Part shown: in pieces, positions 21,065-29,979 of the stretch
Layout: each line of letters opens with the position of its first letter
Position numbering within the stretch: the first letter of the stretch is position 1
Source: Sphingomonas abietis
Lineage (GTDB): Bacteria; Pseudomonadota; Alphaproteobacteria; Sphingomonadales; Sphingomonadaceae
Assembly: GCF_027625475.1 (NCBI RefSeq)
Contig: NZ_CP115174.1
Coordinates: 3,690,501 to 3,754,500 of the forward strand
Reading direction: 5' to 3'
DNA: 64,000 nt
The notes under the pieces: generated by a model
Databases searched by the model: none
The model's input: the letters and a program-made list of their open reading frames with translations, nothing else
Told to the model about the DNA's origin: nothing
Made by a program: the position numbers and the translations under genes

Positions 21065-22045
21065 ATGGATTATCGCAAGCTCGGCAACACCGGGCTCGAC
21101 ATCTCGCCGCTCTGCCTCGGCTGCATGACCTTCGGCGTGGCGGATCGCGGCACCCACGAATGGACGCTCGACGAAGAGAAGAGCCGGCCGCTGATCCGCC
21201 AGGCGGTGGAAGCCGGGATCAACTTCTTCGATACCGCCAACGTCTATTCGGACGGCACCTCGGAAGAGATTGTCGGCCGCGCGCTCAAGGATTTCATCCC
21301 CCGCGACGAGGTGGTGATCGCCACCAAGGTGCATGGCCGGATGCACAAGGGGCCGAACGGCGCCGGGCTTTCGCGCAAGGCGATCATGAGCGAGATCGAC
21401 GCCAGCCTGAAGCGGCTCGGCACCGACTATGTCGATCTCTACCAGATCCACCGCTTCGATTACGACGTGCCGATCGAGGAGACGCTGGAGGCGCTCCACG
21501 ATGTCGTGAAGGCCGGCAAGGCCCGCTATATCGGCGCCTCGTCGATGTATGCCTGGCAGTTCGCCACCCTGCTCCACGTCGCCGAGCAGAATGGCTGGAC
21601 GCGCTTCGTCACCATGCAGAACTACGTCAACCTGCTCTATCGCGAGGAGGAGCGCGAGATGCTGCCTTTGTGCGAGGCAGAAGGCGTCGGCGTGATCCCG
21701 TGGAGCCCGCTCGCGCGGGGCCGCCTGACCCGCGACTGGGACGAGACCACCGGGCGATCCGAGACCGACCAGTTCGGCAAGACGCTCTACGCCCACACCG
21801 CCGATGCCGATCGCAAGGTGGTGGAGACGGTGGCCGCGATCGCGCAGGAGCGCGGCGTGCCCCGCGCGCAGGTCGCGCTCGCCTGGGTGCTGGACAAGCC
21901 CGAGGTCTCCGCGCCGATCGTCGGCGCCTCCAAGCCCGGTCATCTCGACGATGCGATCGCGGCGCTCGATCTGGAGCTGAGCGACGACGAGATCGCGCGG
22001 CTGGAGGCGCCCTACGTGCCCCACGCCGTCGTCGGCTTCGACTGA
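21065..22045 (+). CDS. Aldo/keto reductase
   Basis: 326 residues. The catalytic tetrad is Asp and Tyr in FFDTANVYSDG, Lys in IATKVHG, and His in YQIHRFD. It is closest in style to the YajO/AKR11 group, with the C-terminal cofactor segment PIVGASKPGHLDDA. It is not closely similar to the other reductase at 16000. A GCAAGGAGACC ribosome binding site precedes the ATG at 21065. The substrate is unknown. Confidence 0.88.
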   Translation: MDYRKLGNTGLDISPLCLGCMTFGVADRGTHEWTLDEEKSRPLIRQAVEAGINFFDTANVYSDGTSEEIVGRALKDFIPRDEVVIATKVHGRMHKGPNGAGLSRKAIMSEIDASLKRLGTDYVDLYQIHRFDYDVPIEETLEALHDVVKAGKARYIGASSMYAWQFATLLHVAEQNGWTRFVTMQNYVNLLYREEEREMLPLCEAEGVGVIPWSPLARGRLTRDWDETTGRSETDQFGKTLYAHTADADRKVVETVAAIAQERGVPRAQVALAWVLDKPEVSAPIVGASKPGHLDDAIAALDLELSDDEIARLEAPYVPHAVVGFD

Positions 22046-22053
22046 CGCGCCGT

Positions 22054-22083
22054 CCTGGGCTCCCGCACAGGCAGGAGCCCAGG
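22054..22083. repeat. Palindromic intergenic repeat, family A
   Basis: CCTGGGCTCC (22054-22063) and GGAGCCCAGG (22074-22083) are perfect 10-bp arms with a 10-base spacer. The core is the same as at 1403-1473. It lies 9 bp after the aldo/keto reductase stop and may end its transcript or protect its 3' end. Confidence 0.85.
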
Positions 22084-22153
22084 CGGCATTCCGGCCGTTC
22101 ATGGACCTCTCTGGCCGGGATTGCGTTGCATTCCCAAAGAGAGAGGATCGCCG

Positions 22154-24370
22154 ATGACCGCCACCACGCTGCGCCGCGATATCGTCACCCGCCCGGTCTT
22201 CCAGGCCGTGGAAGGGGTGATGCCCGCTTTGTCGACAACCGAGGCGGAGGCGATCGACGCCGGCGACACCTGGCTCGACGCCGCGCTGTTCACCGGCAAT
22301 CCGGACTGGAACCAGCTGCTCGCGGTGCCGCCCGCCGCCCTCTCGGACGAAGAGCGCGCCTTTCTCGACGGGCCGGTGGAGGAACTCTGCGCGCTGGTCG
22401 ACGACTGGAAGGCGACCTTCGAGGATCATGACCTGCCGCCCGCCGCCTGGGATCTGCTCAAGCGCGCGCGCTTCTTCGGCATGATCATCCCCCAGCGCTA
22501 TGGCGGCCTCGGCTTCTCGGCGCTCGGCCACAGCGAGGTGGTGCGCAAGCTCTCGACCCGCTCGTCCGCCGCCGCGGTCACCGCGATGGTGCCCAATTCG
22601 CTCGGGCCGGGCGAGCTGATCATGACCTTCGGCACCGACGCGCAGAAGGATTATTGGCTGCCGCGGCTGGCCGACGGACGCGAAATCCCCTGCTTCGGGC
22701 TGACCTCGCCCGAGGCCGGATCGGATGCCGCGGCGATGGTCGATAGCGGCGTCGTCGCCCATGGCGAATGGCAGGGCGAGACGGTGCTCGGCATCCGCCT
22801 CAACTGGCACAAGCGCTACATCACGCTCGGCCCGGTCGCGACCATCCTCGGCCTCGCCTTCAAGCTCTCCGATCCCGATCGGCTGCTGGGCGGCGAGGCG
22901 GAGATCGGCATCACCGTCGGCCTCGTCCCCACCGATCTGCCCGGCGTCGAGATCGGCCGCCGCCATCTGCCCGCGATGCAGGCGTTCATGAACGGCCCCA
23001 ACGAAGGCCATGACGTATTCATCCCGCTCGATCACATCATCGGCGGGCGCGAGCGCGTCGGCCAGGGCTGGCGGATGCTGATGTCGGCGCTGGCCGCCGG
23101 GCGCGGCATCTCGCTGCCCTCGCAATCGGCCGCCGCCGCCGCCTTCGCCGCCTACACCACCGGCGCCTATGCCCGCGTCCGCTCGCAGTTCAACGTCGCC
23201 ATCGCCGAGTTCGAAGGCGTGCAGGAGCGGCTCGCGCGGATCGCCGCCAACGCCTATCTGCTCGATGCCGCGCGCCGGCTGACCTGCGCCGGGCTCGACC
23301 AGGGCCATCACCCCGCCGTGATCTCCTCGGTGATGAAGCTGCACGCCACCGAGCGGATGCGGATCGTCGTCAACGATGCGATGGACGTCCATGGCGGCAA
23401 GGCGATCATCGACGGGCCGAGCAACTATCTCGGCAATTCGTACCGCTCGGTGCCGGTCGCGATCACGGTGGAGGGGGCGAATATCCTCACCCGCTCGCTG
23501 ATGGTGTTCGGCCAGGGCGCGATCCGCTCGCACCCCTATCTGCTCGACGAGGTGCGCGCGATCGGCGAGCAGGATCGCGCCTTGGCGCTCACCCGGTTCG
23601 ATGCGGTGGTGTGGAAGCATGTCGCCCATGCGCTCAAGACCGCGATCCGGGCCTTCGCGCGCAGCTGGACCGGCGGCGCCTTCGCGCCTGCCCCCGAAGC
23701 CGGGCGTGCCAAGCGCTTCTATCGCCAGCTCTCCCGCTACTCCGCCGCCTTCGCCTTCGTGTCGGACATCGCCTTCCTGTCGCTCGGCGGCGAGCTCAAG
23801 CGCCGCGAATTGCTGTCGGCGCGGCTCGGCGACATCCTGTCCGAACTCTATCTGCTCTCCGCCGCGCTCAAGCGCTGGGAGGATGAGGGCCGGCAGGACA
23901 GCGACTGGGTGCTGCTGCGCTATTGCATGGAGGCCGGCTTCCTGACGATCGAGCAGCGCTTCGACGAACTGATCGCCAACATGCCGAGCCGCGCGGTGCG
24001 CTGGATGCTGAGGATCTTCATCATGCCGTTCGGTCGCCGTCGCCACGGCCCGTCCGACTGGCTGATCCGCAAGACCGCCGCGGTCATCACCACGCCCTCC
24101 GCGGCGCGCGACCGGCTCACCGCCGACATCTATCGCGGCCGGGGCGACGATGCGGTGGCGAAGCTCGAACAGGCCTTCACGCTCGTCACCGAGACCCAGC
24201 CGATCCGCGATCGCCTGCGCAAGGCGCGCATCAAGGATTGGCACGCGGCCGGCCCCGACCGGCTGTCGGACGACGACCGTGCCCGGCTCGAGGAGGCCGA
24301 CGCCGCCATCGCCACCGTCATCGCCGTCGACGATTTCGCGGCGGACGAACTGGCGCCGGCAAAGAGCTGA
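22154..24370 (+). CDS. fadE: Acyl-CoA dehydrogenase, FadE type with DUF1974 C terminus
   Basis: 738 residues, far longer than ordinary acyl-CoA dehydrogenases (about 390) and typical of FadE. The N-terminal and middle FAD domains include FFGMIIPQRYGGLGFS and FGLTSPEAGSDA. The C-terminal DUF1974 extension runs from about residue 470 to the end. It oxidises fatty acyl-CoA to trans-2-enoyl-CoA with FAD in beta-oxidation. A GAGAGGATC site precedes the ATG at 22154. It is 60 bp upstream of the isovaleryl-CoA dehydrogenase gene and may be read with the leucine cluster. Confidence 0.92.
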   Translation: MTATTLRRDIVTRPVFQAVEGVMPALSTTEAEAIDAGDTWLDAALFTGNPDWNQLLAVPPAALSDEERAFLDGPVEELCALVDDWKATFEDHDLPPAAWDLLKRARFFGMIIPQRYGGLGFSALGHSEVVRKLSTRSSAAAVTAMVPNSLGPGELIMTFGTDAQKDYWLPRLADGREIPCFGLTSPEAGSDAAAMVDSGVVAHGEWQGETVLGIRLNWHKRYITLGPVATILGLAFKLSDPDRLLGGEAEIGITVGLVPTDLPGVEIGRRHLPAMQAFMNGPNEGHDVFIPLDHIIGGRERVGQGWRMLMSALAAGRGISLPSQSAAAAAFAAYTTGAYARVRSQFNVAIAEFEGVQERLARIAANAYLLDAARRLTCAGLDQGHHPAVISSVMKLHATERMRIVVNDAMDVHGGKAIIDGPSNYLGNSYRSVPVAITVEGANILTRSLMVFGQGAIRSHPYLLDEVRAIGEQDRALALTRFDAVVWKHVAHALKTAIRAFARSWTGGAFAPAPEAGRAKRFYRQLSRYSAAFAFVSDIAFLSLGGELKRRELLSARLGDILSELYLLSAALKRWEDEGRQDSDWVLLRYCMEAGFLTIEQRFDELIANMPSRAVRWMLRIFIMPFGRRRHGPSDWLIRKTAAVITTPSAARDRLTADIYRGRGDDAVAKLEQAFTLVTETQPIRDRLRKARIKDWHAAGPDRLSDDDRARLEEADAAIATVIAVDDFAADELAPAKS

Positions 24371-24430
24371 CACCCTGTCCTTCGCCGCGCGCCTGCGCTA
24401 TCAGCCCGCCAAAATAATATCGGAGAGCAT

Positions 24431-25600
24431 ATGCAGGCGTTCGATTTCGCCCTCGGCGAACATGCGGACATGATCCGCGACACCACCGCGCGCTTCGCGG
24501 CCGATCGGATCGCGCCGATCGCCGCGAGGATCGATGCGGAGGACAGCTTCCCGCGCGAACTGTGGCCGGAGATGGGCGCGCTCGGCCTCCACGGCATCAC
24601 CGTCGAGGAGGAGTATGGCGGCCTCGGCCTCGGCTATCTCGAACATGTCGTCGCCTGCGAGGAGGTGAGCCGCGCCTCGGCCTCGGTCGGCCTCTCCTAC
24701 GGCGCGCACAGCAATCTGTGCGTCAACCAGATCCGCCGCTGGGGTTCCCCCGAGCAGAAGGCGAAATATCTGCCCAAGCTGATCTCCGGCGATCATGTCG
24801 GCAGCCTTGCCATGTCCGAGGCCGGCGCCGGATCGGACGTGGTCAGCATGAAGCTGCGCGCCGATGCGGTGGAGGGCGGCTATCGGCTCAACGGCACCAA
24901 ATTCTGGATCACCAACGCGCCTTATGCCGATACTCTGGTGGTCTATGCCAAGACCGCGCCGGACGCCGGATCGAAGGGCATTACCGCCTTCCTGATCGAG
25001 AAGGATTTCGCCGGTTTCTCCATCGGCCAGACAATCGACAAGATGGGGATGCGCGGCAGCCCCACGGCCGAGCTGGTGTTCGACGATTGCTTCGTGCCGG
25101 GCGAGAATGTGATGGGGCCGCTGAACGGCGGCGCCAAGGTGCTGATGTCCGGCCTCGATTATGAGCGCGTGGTGCTCTCCGGCATCCAGCTCGGCATCAT
25201 GGCGGCCTGCCTCGATACCGTCATCCCCTATGTGCGGGAACGCAAACAGTTCGGGCAGGCGATCGGCACCTTCCAGCTGATGCAGGGCAAGGTCGCCGAC
25301 ATGGTCGTCGCGCTCAATTCGTCGCGCGCCTATGTCTATGCGGTGGCGCGCGCCTGTGATGCCGGCAGGACGACGCGCTACGATGCCGCTGGCGCGATCC
25401 TGCTCGCCTCGGAGAATGCGGTGAAGGTGGCGAACGAGGCGATTCAGGCGCTCGGCGGCGCGGGTTACACGAAGGACTGGCCGGTCGAGCGCTATGCCCG
25501 CGACGCCAAGCTGCTCGATATCGGCGCGGGGACCAACGAGGTGAGACGGATGTTGATCGGCCGCGAACTGATCGGCCACGACGCCCCGAGGGCGCAGTGA
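24431..25600 (+). CDS. ivd: Isovaleryl-CoA dehydrogenase
   Basis: 389 residues with the acyl-CoA dehydrogenase signatures [12 protein letters not shown] and [17 protein letters not shown] [12 protein letters not shown] near the C terminus. The catalytic Glu lies in helix G within [12 protein letters not shown], the position used by isovaleryl-CoA dehydrogenases and not by straight-chain enzymes. It converts isovaleryl-CoA to 3-methylcrotonyl-CoA in leucine catabolism. The next genes encode both subunits of methylcrotonyl-CoA carboxylase, which confirms the assignment. Confidence 0.94.
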   Translation: MQAFDFALGEHADMIRDTTARFAADRIAPIAARIDAEDSFPRELWPEMGALGLHGITVEEEYGGLGLGYLEHVVACEEVSRASASVGLSYGAHSNLCVNQIRRWGSPEQKAKYLPKLISGDHVGSLAMSEAGAGSDVVSMKLRADAVEGGYRLNGTKFWITNAPYADTLVVYAKTAPDAGSKGITAFLIEKDFAGFSIGQTIDKMGMRGSPTAELVFDDCFVPGENVMGPLNGGAKVLMSGLDYERVVLSGIQLGIMAACLDTVIPYVRERKQFGQAIGTFQLMQGKVADMVVALNSSRAYVYAVARACDAGRTTRYDAAGAILLASENAVKVANEAIQALGGAGYTKDWPVERYARDAKLLDIGAGTNEVRRMLIGRELIGHDAPRAQ

Positions 25601-25614
25601 TGGCGGCTGGTCCC

Positions 25615-25633
25615 CCTCCCCGTGCCGGGGAGG
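25615..25633. repeat. Palindrome carrying the liuB ribosome binding site (family B)
   Basis: CCTCCCC (25615-25621) and GGGGAGG (25627-25633) form a 7-bp stem with a 5-base loop. The GGAGG of the right arm sits 10 bases before the liuB ATG and is the only good Shine-Dalgarno site there. If the hairpin forms, it would bury that site. Confidence 0.75.
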
Positions 25634-25643
25634 TATCTTTCTG

Positions 25644-27242
25644 ATGGGCGCGCCTCTCACCACTCTTGTCGATCCCTCCTCGGAGGATTTCCGCCGCCGC
25701 GCCGCGCACAACCGCGCGCTCGCCGACAGGCTGCGCGCCGACGTCGCCACTGCCGCGCTGGGCGGCCCGGAGGCCTCGCGTGAGCGCCATGTCGCGCGCG
25801 GCAAGCTGTTGCCGCGCGATCGCGTCGGCCATCTGCTCGATCCGGGCTCGCCCTTTCTCGAGATCGGCCAGCTCGCCGCGCATGGCGAATATGGCGGCGA
25901 GGTGCCCGGCGCCGGCATGATCGCCGGTATCGGCCGCGTCTCCGGCCGGATGTGCATGATCGTCTGCAACGACGCGACGGTGAAGGGCGGCACCTATTAT
26001 CCGCTGACCGTGAAGAAGCATCTGCGCGCGCAGGAGATCGCTCGCGAGAACCGGCTGCCCTGCCTCTATCTGGTCGATTCGGGCGGCGCCAACCTGCCCC
26101 ACCAGGCCGAGGTCTTCCCCGACAAGGAGCATTTCGGCCGCATCTTCTTCAACCAGGCGCAGATGTCGGCGCTCGGCATCCCGCAGATCGCCTGCGTGAT
26201 GGGCAGCTGCACCGCGGGCGGCGCCTATGTGCCGGCGATGTCCGACGAGAGCGTGATCGTGCGCGAGCAGGGCACGATCTTCCTGGCAGGCCCGCCGCTG
26301 GTGAAGGCGGCGACCGGCGAGGTGATCTCGGCCGAGGATCTCGGCGGCGGCGATCTCCATGCCCGGAAATCAGGCGTGGTCGATCATCTCGCCGAGAATG
26401 ACGAGCATGCGCTGACCATCATCCGCGATATCGTCGCCACCCTGCCCGCCGATCGCACGCCCGACATCGCGCTGAAGGAGCCGCGCGCCCCGAAATTCGC
26501 TGCCGAGGAGCTGTACGGGCTGATCCCCGAGGATGTCCGCGCGCCCTACGACGTCCATGAGGTGATCGCCCGGATCGTCGACGGGTCCGAATTCCACGCG
26601 TTCAAGCCGCTCTACGGCACTACGCTGGTCTGCGGCTTCGCCCATATCTGGGGGATGCCGGTGGCGATCCTCGCCAATAACGGCGTGCTGTTCTCCGAAG
26701 CGGCGGTGAAGGGCGCGCATTTCATCGAGCTCGCCTGCCAGCGCCGCGTGCCGCTGCTGTTCCTGCAGAACATCTCGGGCTTCATGGTCGGCGGCAGGTA
26801 CGAGGCCGAGGGCATCGCCAAGCATGGCGCCAAGCTGGTGACGGCGGTGGCCACCGCCAGCGTGCCCAAGATCACGGTGCTGATCGGCGGCAGCTTCGGC
26901 GCCGGCAATTACGGCATGGCGGGGCGCGCTTATTCGCCGCGCTTCCTGTTCAGCTGGCCCAACAGCCGCATCTCGGTGATGGGCGGCGAGCAGGCGGCGA
27001 GCGTGCTGGCGACGGTCCACCGCGACGCCGAGAGCTGGACGCCCGAGCAGGCCGAGGCGTTCAAGGCCCCGATCCGCGCAAAATATGAGGACGAGGGCAA
27101 TCCCTGGCACGCCACGGCGCGATTGTGGGACGACGGCATCATCGACCCGGCCCAGACCCGCGACGTGCTGGGACTGAGCCTCGCCGCCTGCCTCAACGCC
27201 CCCGTTGCCGAACGCCCGGCCTTCGGCGTGTTCCGGATGTGA
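25644..27242 (+). CDS. liuB: Methylcrotonyl-CoA carboxylase, carboxyltransferase (beta) subunit
   Basis: 532 residues of the acyl-CoA carboxyltransferase family. It shows [14 protein letters not shown], the N-terminal crotonase fold with [16 protein letters not shown], and the C-terminal half with [22 protein letters not shown] and [10 protein letters not shown]. It transfers carboxyl from biotin to 3-methylcrotonyl-CoA, giving 3-methylglutaconyl-CoA, in a complex with the alpha subunit encoded at 27895. In most genomes the two subunit genes are close together; here 652 bp with an antisense nuclease gene separate them. Confidence 0.95.
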   Translation: MGAPLTTLVDPSSEDFRRRAAHNRALADRLRADVATAALGGPEASRERHVARGKLLPRDRVGHLLDPGSPFLEIGQLAAHGEYGGEVPGAGMIAGIGRVSGRMCMIVCNDATVKGGTYYPLTVKKHLRAQEIARENRLPCLYLVDSGGANLPHQAEVFPDKEHFGRIFFNQAQMSALGIPQIACVMGSCTAGGAYVPAMSDESVIVREQGTIFLAGPPLVKAATGEVISAEDLGGGDLHARKSGVVDHLAENDEHALTIIRDIVATLPADRTPDIALKEPRAPKFAAEELYGLIPEDVRAPYDVHEVIARIVDGSEFHAFKPLYGTTLVCGFAHIWGMPVAILANNGVLFSEAAVKGAHFIELACQRRVPLLFLQNISGFMVGGRYEAEGIAKHGAKLVTAVATASVPKITVLIGGSFGAGNYGMAGRAYSPRFLFSWPNSRISVMGGEQAASVLATVHRDAESWTPEQAEAFKAPIRAKYEDEGNPWHATARLWDDGIIDPAQTRDVLGLSLAACLNAPVAERPAFGVFRM

Positions 27243-27264
27243 GCGCGCGCACGGTCCACTCAGT

Positions 27265-27315
27265 CCTCCCCGAGCTTGCCTCGGGGAGGGGGACCGCCCG
27301 GCGCAGCCGGGTGGT
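27265..27315. repeat. Double palindromic repeat (family B)
   Basis: Two hairpins lie in tandem. CCTCCCCGA (27265-27273) pairs with TCGGGGAGG (27281-27289). ACCGCCCGGC (27293-27302) pairs imperfectly with GCCGGGTGGT (27306-27315). The first stem is a relative of the element at 25615-25633, so liuB is bracketed by two copies of one family. It lies 22 bp after the liuB stop codon. Confidence 0.8.
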
Positions 27316-27371
27316 GGAGGGGCAGGCGCGACCAGAGAATGGCAGCCTCCACCTGCTCCCCCCTCTTCGTC

Positions 27372-27392
27372 ACCCTGAACTTGTTTCAGGGT
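27372..27392. repeat. Palindrome of family C, copy 1 (holds the GIY-YIG stop codon)
   Basis: ACCCTGAA and TTCAGGGT flank a CTTGT loop. The minus-strand TGA stop of the GIY-YIG gene (27386-27388) lies inside the palindrome. It is the left end of a 77-bp direct repeat (27370-27446) whose other copy is at 27802-27878. Confidence 0.88.
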
Positions 27393-27718
27393 TCCGCATC
27401 AACGCGCCCTTCACGCGGAAGCGGAGGAAGGCCCAGCCCCACGGCCAGGTCTTCCCAATGCGGGTTATGTTGCTCGATCAGGTTGAGTTTCCAGTCGCGA
27501 TGCCAGCGTTTCAGCTGCTTCTCGCGCAGGATCGCGGCCTCCATGGTGTCGGCCATCTCATAATGGACGAGACGTCGCACGCCGTAGCGCGTCGTGAAGC
27601 CCGGCACGCTGCCGCTGCGGTGTTGGTGAAGCCGCGCGATCAGCGCCGAGGTGACGCCGACATACAGCGTGCCACGCGCCTTGTTGGCGAGGATATAGAC
27701 GCAAGGTTGGCGATCCAC
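27386..27718 (-). CDS. Small stand-alone GIY-YIG nuclease
   Basis: About 110 residues. The nuclease core is CVYILANKARGTLYVGV (GIY and YIG strands), the Arg helix LIARLHQHRSG, and the Glu/Asn region LREKQLKRWHRDWKLNLIEQ. It is the UPF0213/YhbQ-like single-domain type. The GTG start at 27718 is preferred: GGAGA lies 7 bases before it, and codons further upstream are simply the family C palindrome read as protein. The gene is antisense between the two carboxylase subunit genes and is enclosed by palindromes. The cellular role of these nucleases is not established. Confidence 0.85.
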   Translation of the reverse strand: MDRQPCVYILANKARGTLYVGVTSALIARLHQHRSGSVPGFTTRYGVRRLVHYEMADTMEAAILREKQLKRWHRDWKLNLIEQHNPHWEDLAVGLGLPPLPREGRVDAEP

Positions 27719-27748
27719 CGCAGGTCTCCGGGAAAACCGTCTGGCGGG

Positions 27749-27769
27749 ATGCTGAAACAAGTTCAGCAT
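27749..27769. repeat. Palindrome of family C, copy 2 (inverted)
   Basis: ATGCTGAA and TTCAGCAT flank an ACAAG loop, the reverse complement of the CTTGT loop in the other two copies. It lies 30 bp upstream of the GIY-YIG start and could carry its promoter. Confidence 0.88.
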
Positions 27770-27803
27770 GACGGAAAGAGGCAACCCAATCCCCTTCCTC
27801 GTC

Positions 27804-27824
27804 ATCCTGAACTTGTTTCAGGAT
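27804..27824. repeat. Palindrome of family C, copy 3
   Basis: ATCCTGAA and TTCAGGAT flank a CTTGT loop. It marks the end of the second direct-repeat copy and holds the TGA of the GIY-YIG tail remnant at 27818-27877. Confidence 0.88.
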
Positions 27825-27877
27825 CTCGGCTCCAGCGCCCCCTCAGCGTCGACGCCAGGAAAGCCCAGCCCCACGGC
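27818..27877 (-). pseudogene. Remnant of the last 20 codons of a second GIY-YIG gene
   Basis: Read on the minus strand this gives AVGLGFPGVDAEGALEPRS followed by TGA within a palindrome. The intact gene ends AVGLGLPPLPREGRVDAEP followed by TGA within a palindrome. Both are 20 codons including the stop, and the two copies are collinear at an offset of exactly 432 bp with conserved ends. No nuclease core lies upstream of the remnant, because liuD begins there. It is best read as the tail of a lost or recombined copy. It forms part of the liuD 5' flank. Confidence 0.7.
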
Positions 27878-27894
27878 AACGGACCATTGCACCC

Positions 27895-29844
27895 ATGATC
27901 ACCTCCCTCCTCATCGCCAATCGCGGCGAGATCGCCTGCCGGATCATCCGCACCGCGCGGCGGCTCGGCATCCGCACCGTGGCGGTCTATTCGGAGGCCG
28001 ATGCCGGCGCTCTCCATGTCCGCTCGGCCGACGAGGCGGTGCTGATCGGGCCGGCGCCGGTGCGCGAAAGCTATCTGGTCGGCGCGCGGATCATCGCCGC
28101 CGCCCAGGCCAGCGGCGCGCAGGCGATCCACCCCGGCTATGGCTTCCTCTCCGAGAATGCGGATTTCGCGGCGGACGTGATCGCGGCCGGGCTGGTCTGG
28201 GTCGGCCCCCATCCGGACAGCATCCGCGCGATGGGCCTCAAGGATGCCGCCAAGCAGCGGATGATCGCCGCCGGCGTGCCGGTCACGCCCGGCTATCTTG
28301 GGCCGGACCAGTCGCCGGAACGGCTGCAGGCGGAGGCCGATGCGATCGGCTATCCGGTGCTGATCAAGGCGGTCGCCGGTGGCGGCGGCAAGGGCATGCG
28401 GCGGGTCGATGCTGCGCAGCATTTCGCCGATGCGCTGGCCTCCTGCCAGCGCGAGGCGGCTTCCTCCTTCGGCGACGATCGCGTGCTGATCGAGAAATAT
28501 ATCCTGAGCCCGCGCCATATCGAGGTGCAGGTGTTCGGGGACAGCCACGGCCAGGTCGTCCACCTGTTCGAGCGCGACTGCTCGCTCCAGCGCCGCCACC
28601 AGAAGGTGATCGAGGAGGCCCCCGCCCCCGGCATGGATGCGGCCACGCGCGACGCGGTGTGCGCGGCGGCGGTGAAGGCGGCGCAGGCGGTCGACTATGT
28701 CGGCGCCGGCACCATCGAGTTCATCGCCGACGCCTCCGAAGGCCTGCGTGCCGACCGCATCTGGTTCATGGAGATGAACACGCGGCTGCAGGTCGAGCAT
28801 CCGGTGACCGAGGCGATCACCGGGCAGGATCTGGTCGAATGGCAACTCCGCGTGGCATCGGGCGAGCCGCTGCCCAAGCGCCAGCACGAACTCGCGATCG
28901 ACGGCTGGGCGATCGAGGCGCGGCTCTATGCGGAGGATCCGGCCAGGGGGTTCCTGCCGAGCGCTGGTCGAATCGACCATTGGATTATCCCGAGCCCCAG
29001 CAGCATCGATGTGCGGATCGAAAGCAGTCTCAACCGTACCGACGTGATCCAGACATTCTATGACCCGATGATCGCCAAGATCATCGTGCATGCCAGCACG
29101 CGCACGGCGGCGGTTGATGGGCTGGCAGAGGTATGTGCGGGCACTGAAGTAGCCCCGATCGCAACCAACGCCGGCTTCCTCGCACGGTTGCTCCGTCGCG
29201 CCGAGTTTCGATCGGGCGGAGTGACGACAGGCTTCATCGGGAACGAGGAGCGGTCGCTGACGGATCTCACGCCCGTGACAGACAAGCTGAAACGCCAAGC
29301 GGGTATCGCCCTGCTCATTCAGAGCGTTCGATCTTTAAACGGCCGAAGCTACGGAACGATTGCCAGCGAATTGGCGGCCCCTTGCGCCGGCAACATATGG
29401 CGCGAATGCCTTGGTTTCCGTGTCAATGCCGATCCCGAACTTTCAGCGTCGTTCTTCCTCGACAACAAGCGAGAGACGGTCCCCATGACGGGTGATTGGA
29501 CGGAGGAATGGATCTCCACGGAACCGGCCGAGGCCGGACTGTATGTTTTCGATGACGGCGAGAAAATTGCCATCAAGACGCGCTACGATGCGAGCGCGGG
29601 CGCCTCGCTCTCCGACGGCACCCTCACCGCCCCGATGCCCGGCCGCATCGTCGCGGTCGAGGTCGCGGCGGGCGATGCGGTCGCCAAAGGCCAGCGCGTC
29701 GTCGTGATCGAGGCGATGAAGATGGAGCAGGCGCTGCTCGCGCCGTTCGATGGCATCGTCGCGGAGCTCGGCCCGGCGGCCGGCGCGCAGGTCTCCGAAG
29801 GCACATTGCTCGCCCGGATCGAGCCGATCGAGCCGGCGGCATAA
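27895..29844 (+). CDS. liuD: Methylcrotonyl-CoA carboxylase, biotin carboxylase (alpha) subunit
   Basis: 649 residues. The order is biotin carboxylase N domain (LIANRGEIACRIIRTARRLG), ATP-grasp (KAVAGGGGKGMR; FMEMNTRLQVEHPVTE), biotin carboxylase C domain, a bridging region, and a biotinyl domain with the lysine motif EAMKMEQAL. It carboxylates biotin with ATP and bicarbonate for the beta subunit. From about codon 353 to 563 the codon use is unlike the rest of the gene, with A/T-ending codons and lower GC (see findings), but the frame stays open and the biotin domain is intact, so it is probably functional. Confidence 0.94.
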   Translation: MITSLLIANRGEIACRIIRTARRLGIRTVAVYSEADAGALHVRSADEAVLIGPAPVRESYLVGARIIAAAQASGAQAIHPGYGFLSENADFAADVIAAGLVWVGPHPDSIRAMGLKDAAKQRMIAAGVPVTPGYLGPDQSPERLQAEADAIGYPVLIKAVAGGGGKGMRRVDAAQHFADALASCQREAASSFGDDRVLIEKYILSPRHIEVQVFGDSHGQVVHLFERDCSLQRRHQKVIEEAPAPGMDAATRDAVCAAAVKAAQAVDYVGAGTIEFIADASEGLRADRIWFMEMNTRLQVEHPVTEAITGQDLVEWQLRVASGEPLPKRQHELAIDGWAIEARLYAEDPARGFLPSAGRIDHWIIPSPSSIDVRIESSLNRTDVIQTFYDPMIAKIIVHASTRTAAVDGLAEVCAGTEVAPIATNAGFLARLLRRAEFRSGGVTTGFIGNEERSLTDLTPVTDKLKRQAGIALLIQSVRSLNGRSYGTIASELAAPCAGNIWRECLGFRVNADPELSASFFLDNKRETVPMTGDWTEEWISTEPAEAGLYVFDDGEKIAIKTRYDASAGASLSDGTLTAPMPGRIVAVEVAAGDAVAKGQRVVVIEAMKMEQALLAPFDGIVAELGPAAGAQVSEGTLLARIEPIEPAA

Positions 29845-29849
29845 TCCCG

Positions 29850-29930
29850 CCCGTTCGCCCTGAGCCTGTCGAAGGGCCGCCCTTCGCACAGGAAGAAGGA
29901 CAGGGCCTCGACAGGCTCAGCCCGAACGGG
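29850..29930. repeat. Long palindromic intergenic repeat (family D)
   Basis: The left arm (29850-29875, CCCGTTCGCCCTGAGCC...) and right arm (29906-29930, ...GGCTCAGCCCGAACGGG) are reverse complements with few mismatches, separated by 30 bp. One arm recurs at 20854-20880. It lies between liuD and the MaoC gene and could reduce read-through or stabilise the upstream message. Confidence 0.88.
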
Positions 29931-29979
29931 ATCAGGGTCATCGGGATCGAGATCGGGACAATAAGGACGGGAGCCAGGC

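Noticed and set aside
20981..24373. Very long open frame (over 1100 codons) on the minus strand opposite the aldo/keto reductase and fadE
   Set aside because: It is a mirror of G/C-rich codons in the real plus-strand genes; the composition is Arg, Gly, Asp and His-rich with no family match.
27719..27805. Extended N terminus for the GIY-YIG protein beginning before the palindrome
   Set aside because: These codons are the family C palindrome read as protein, and a GTG with GGAGA spacing lies at the start of homology.
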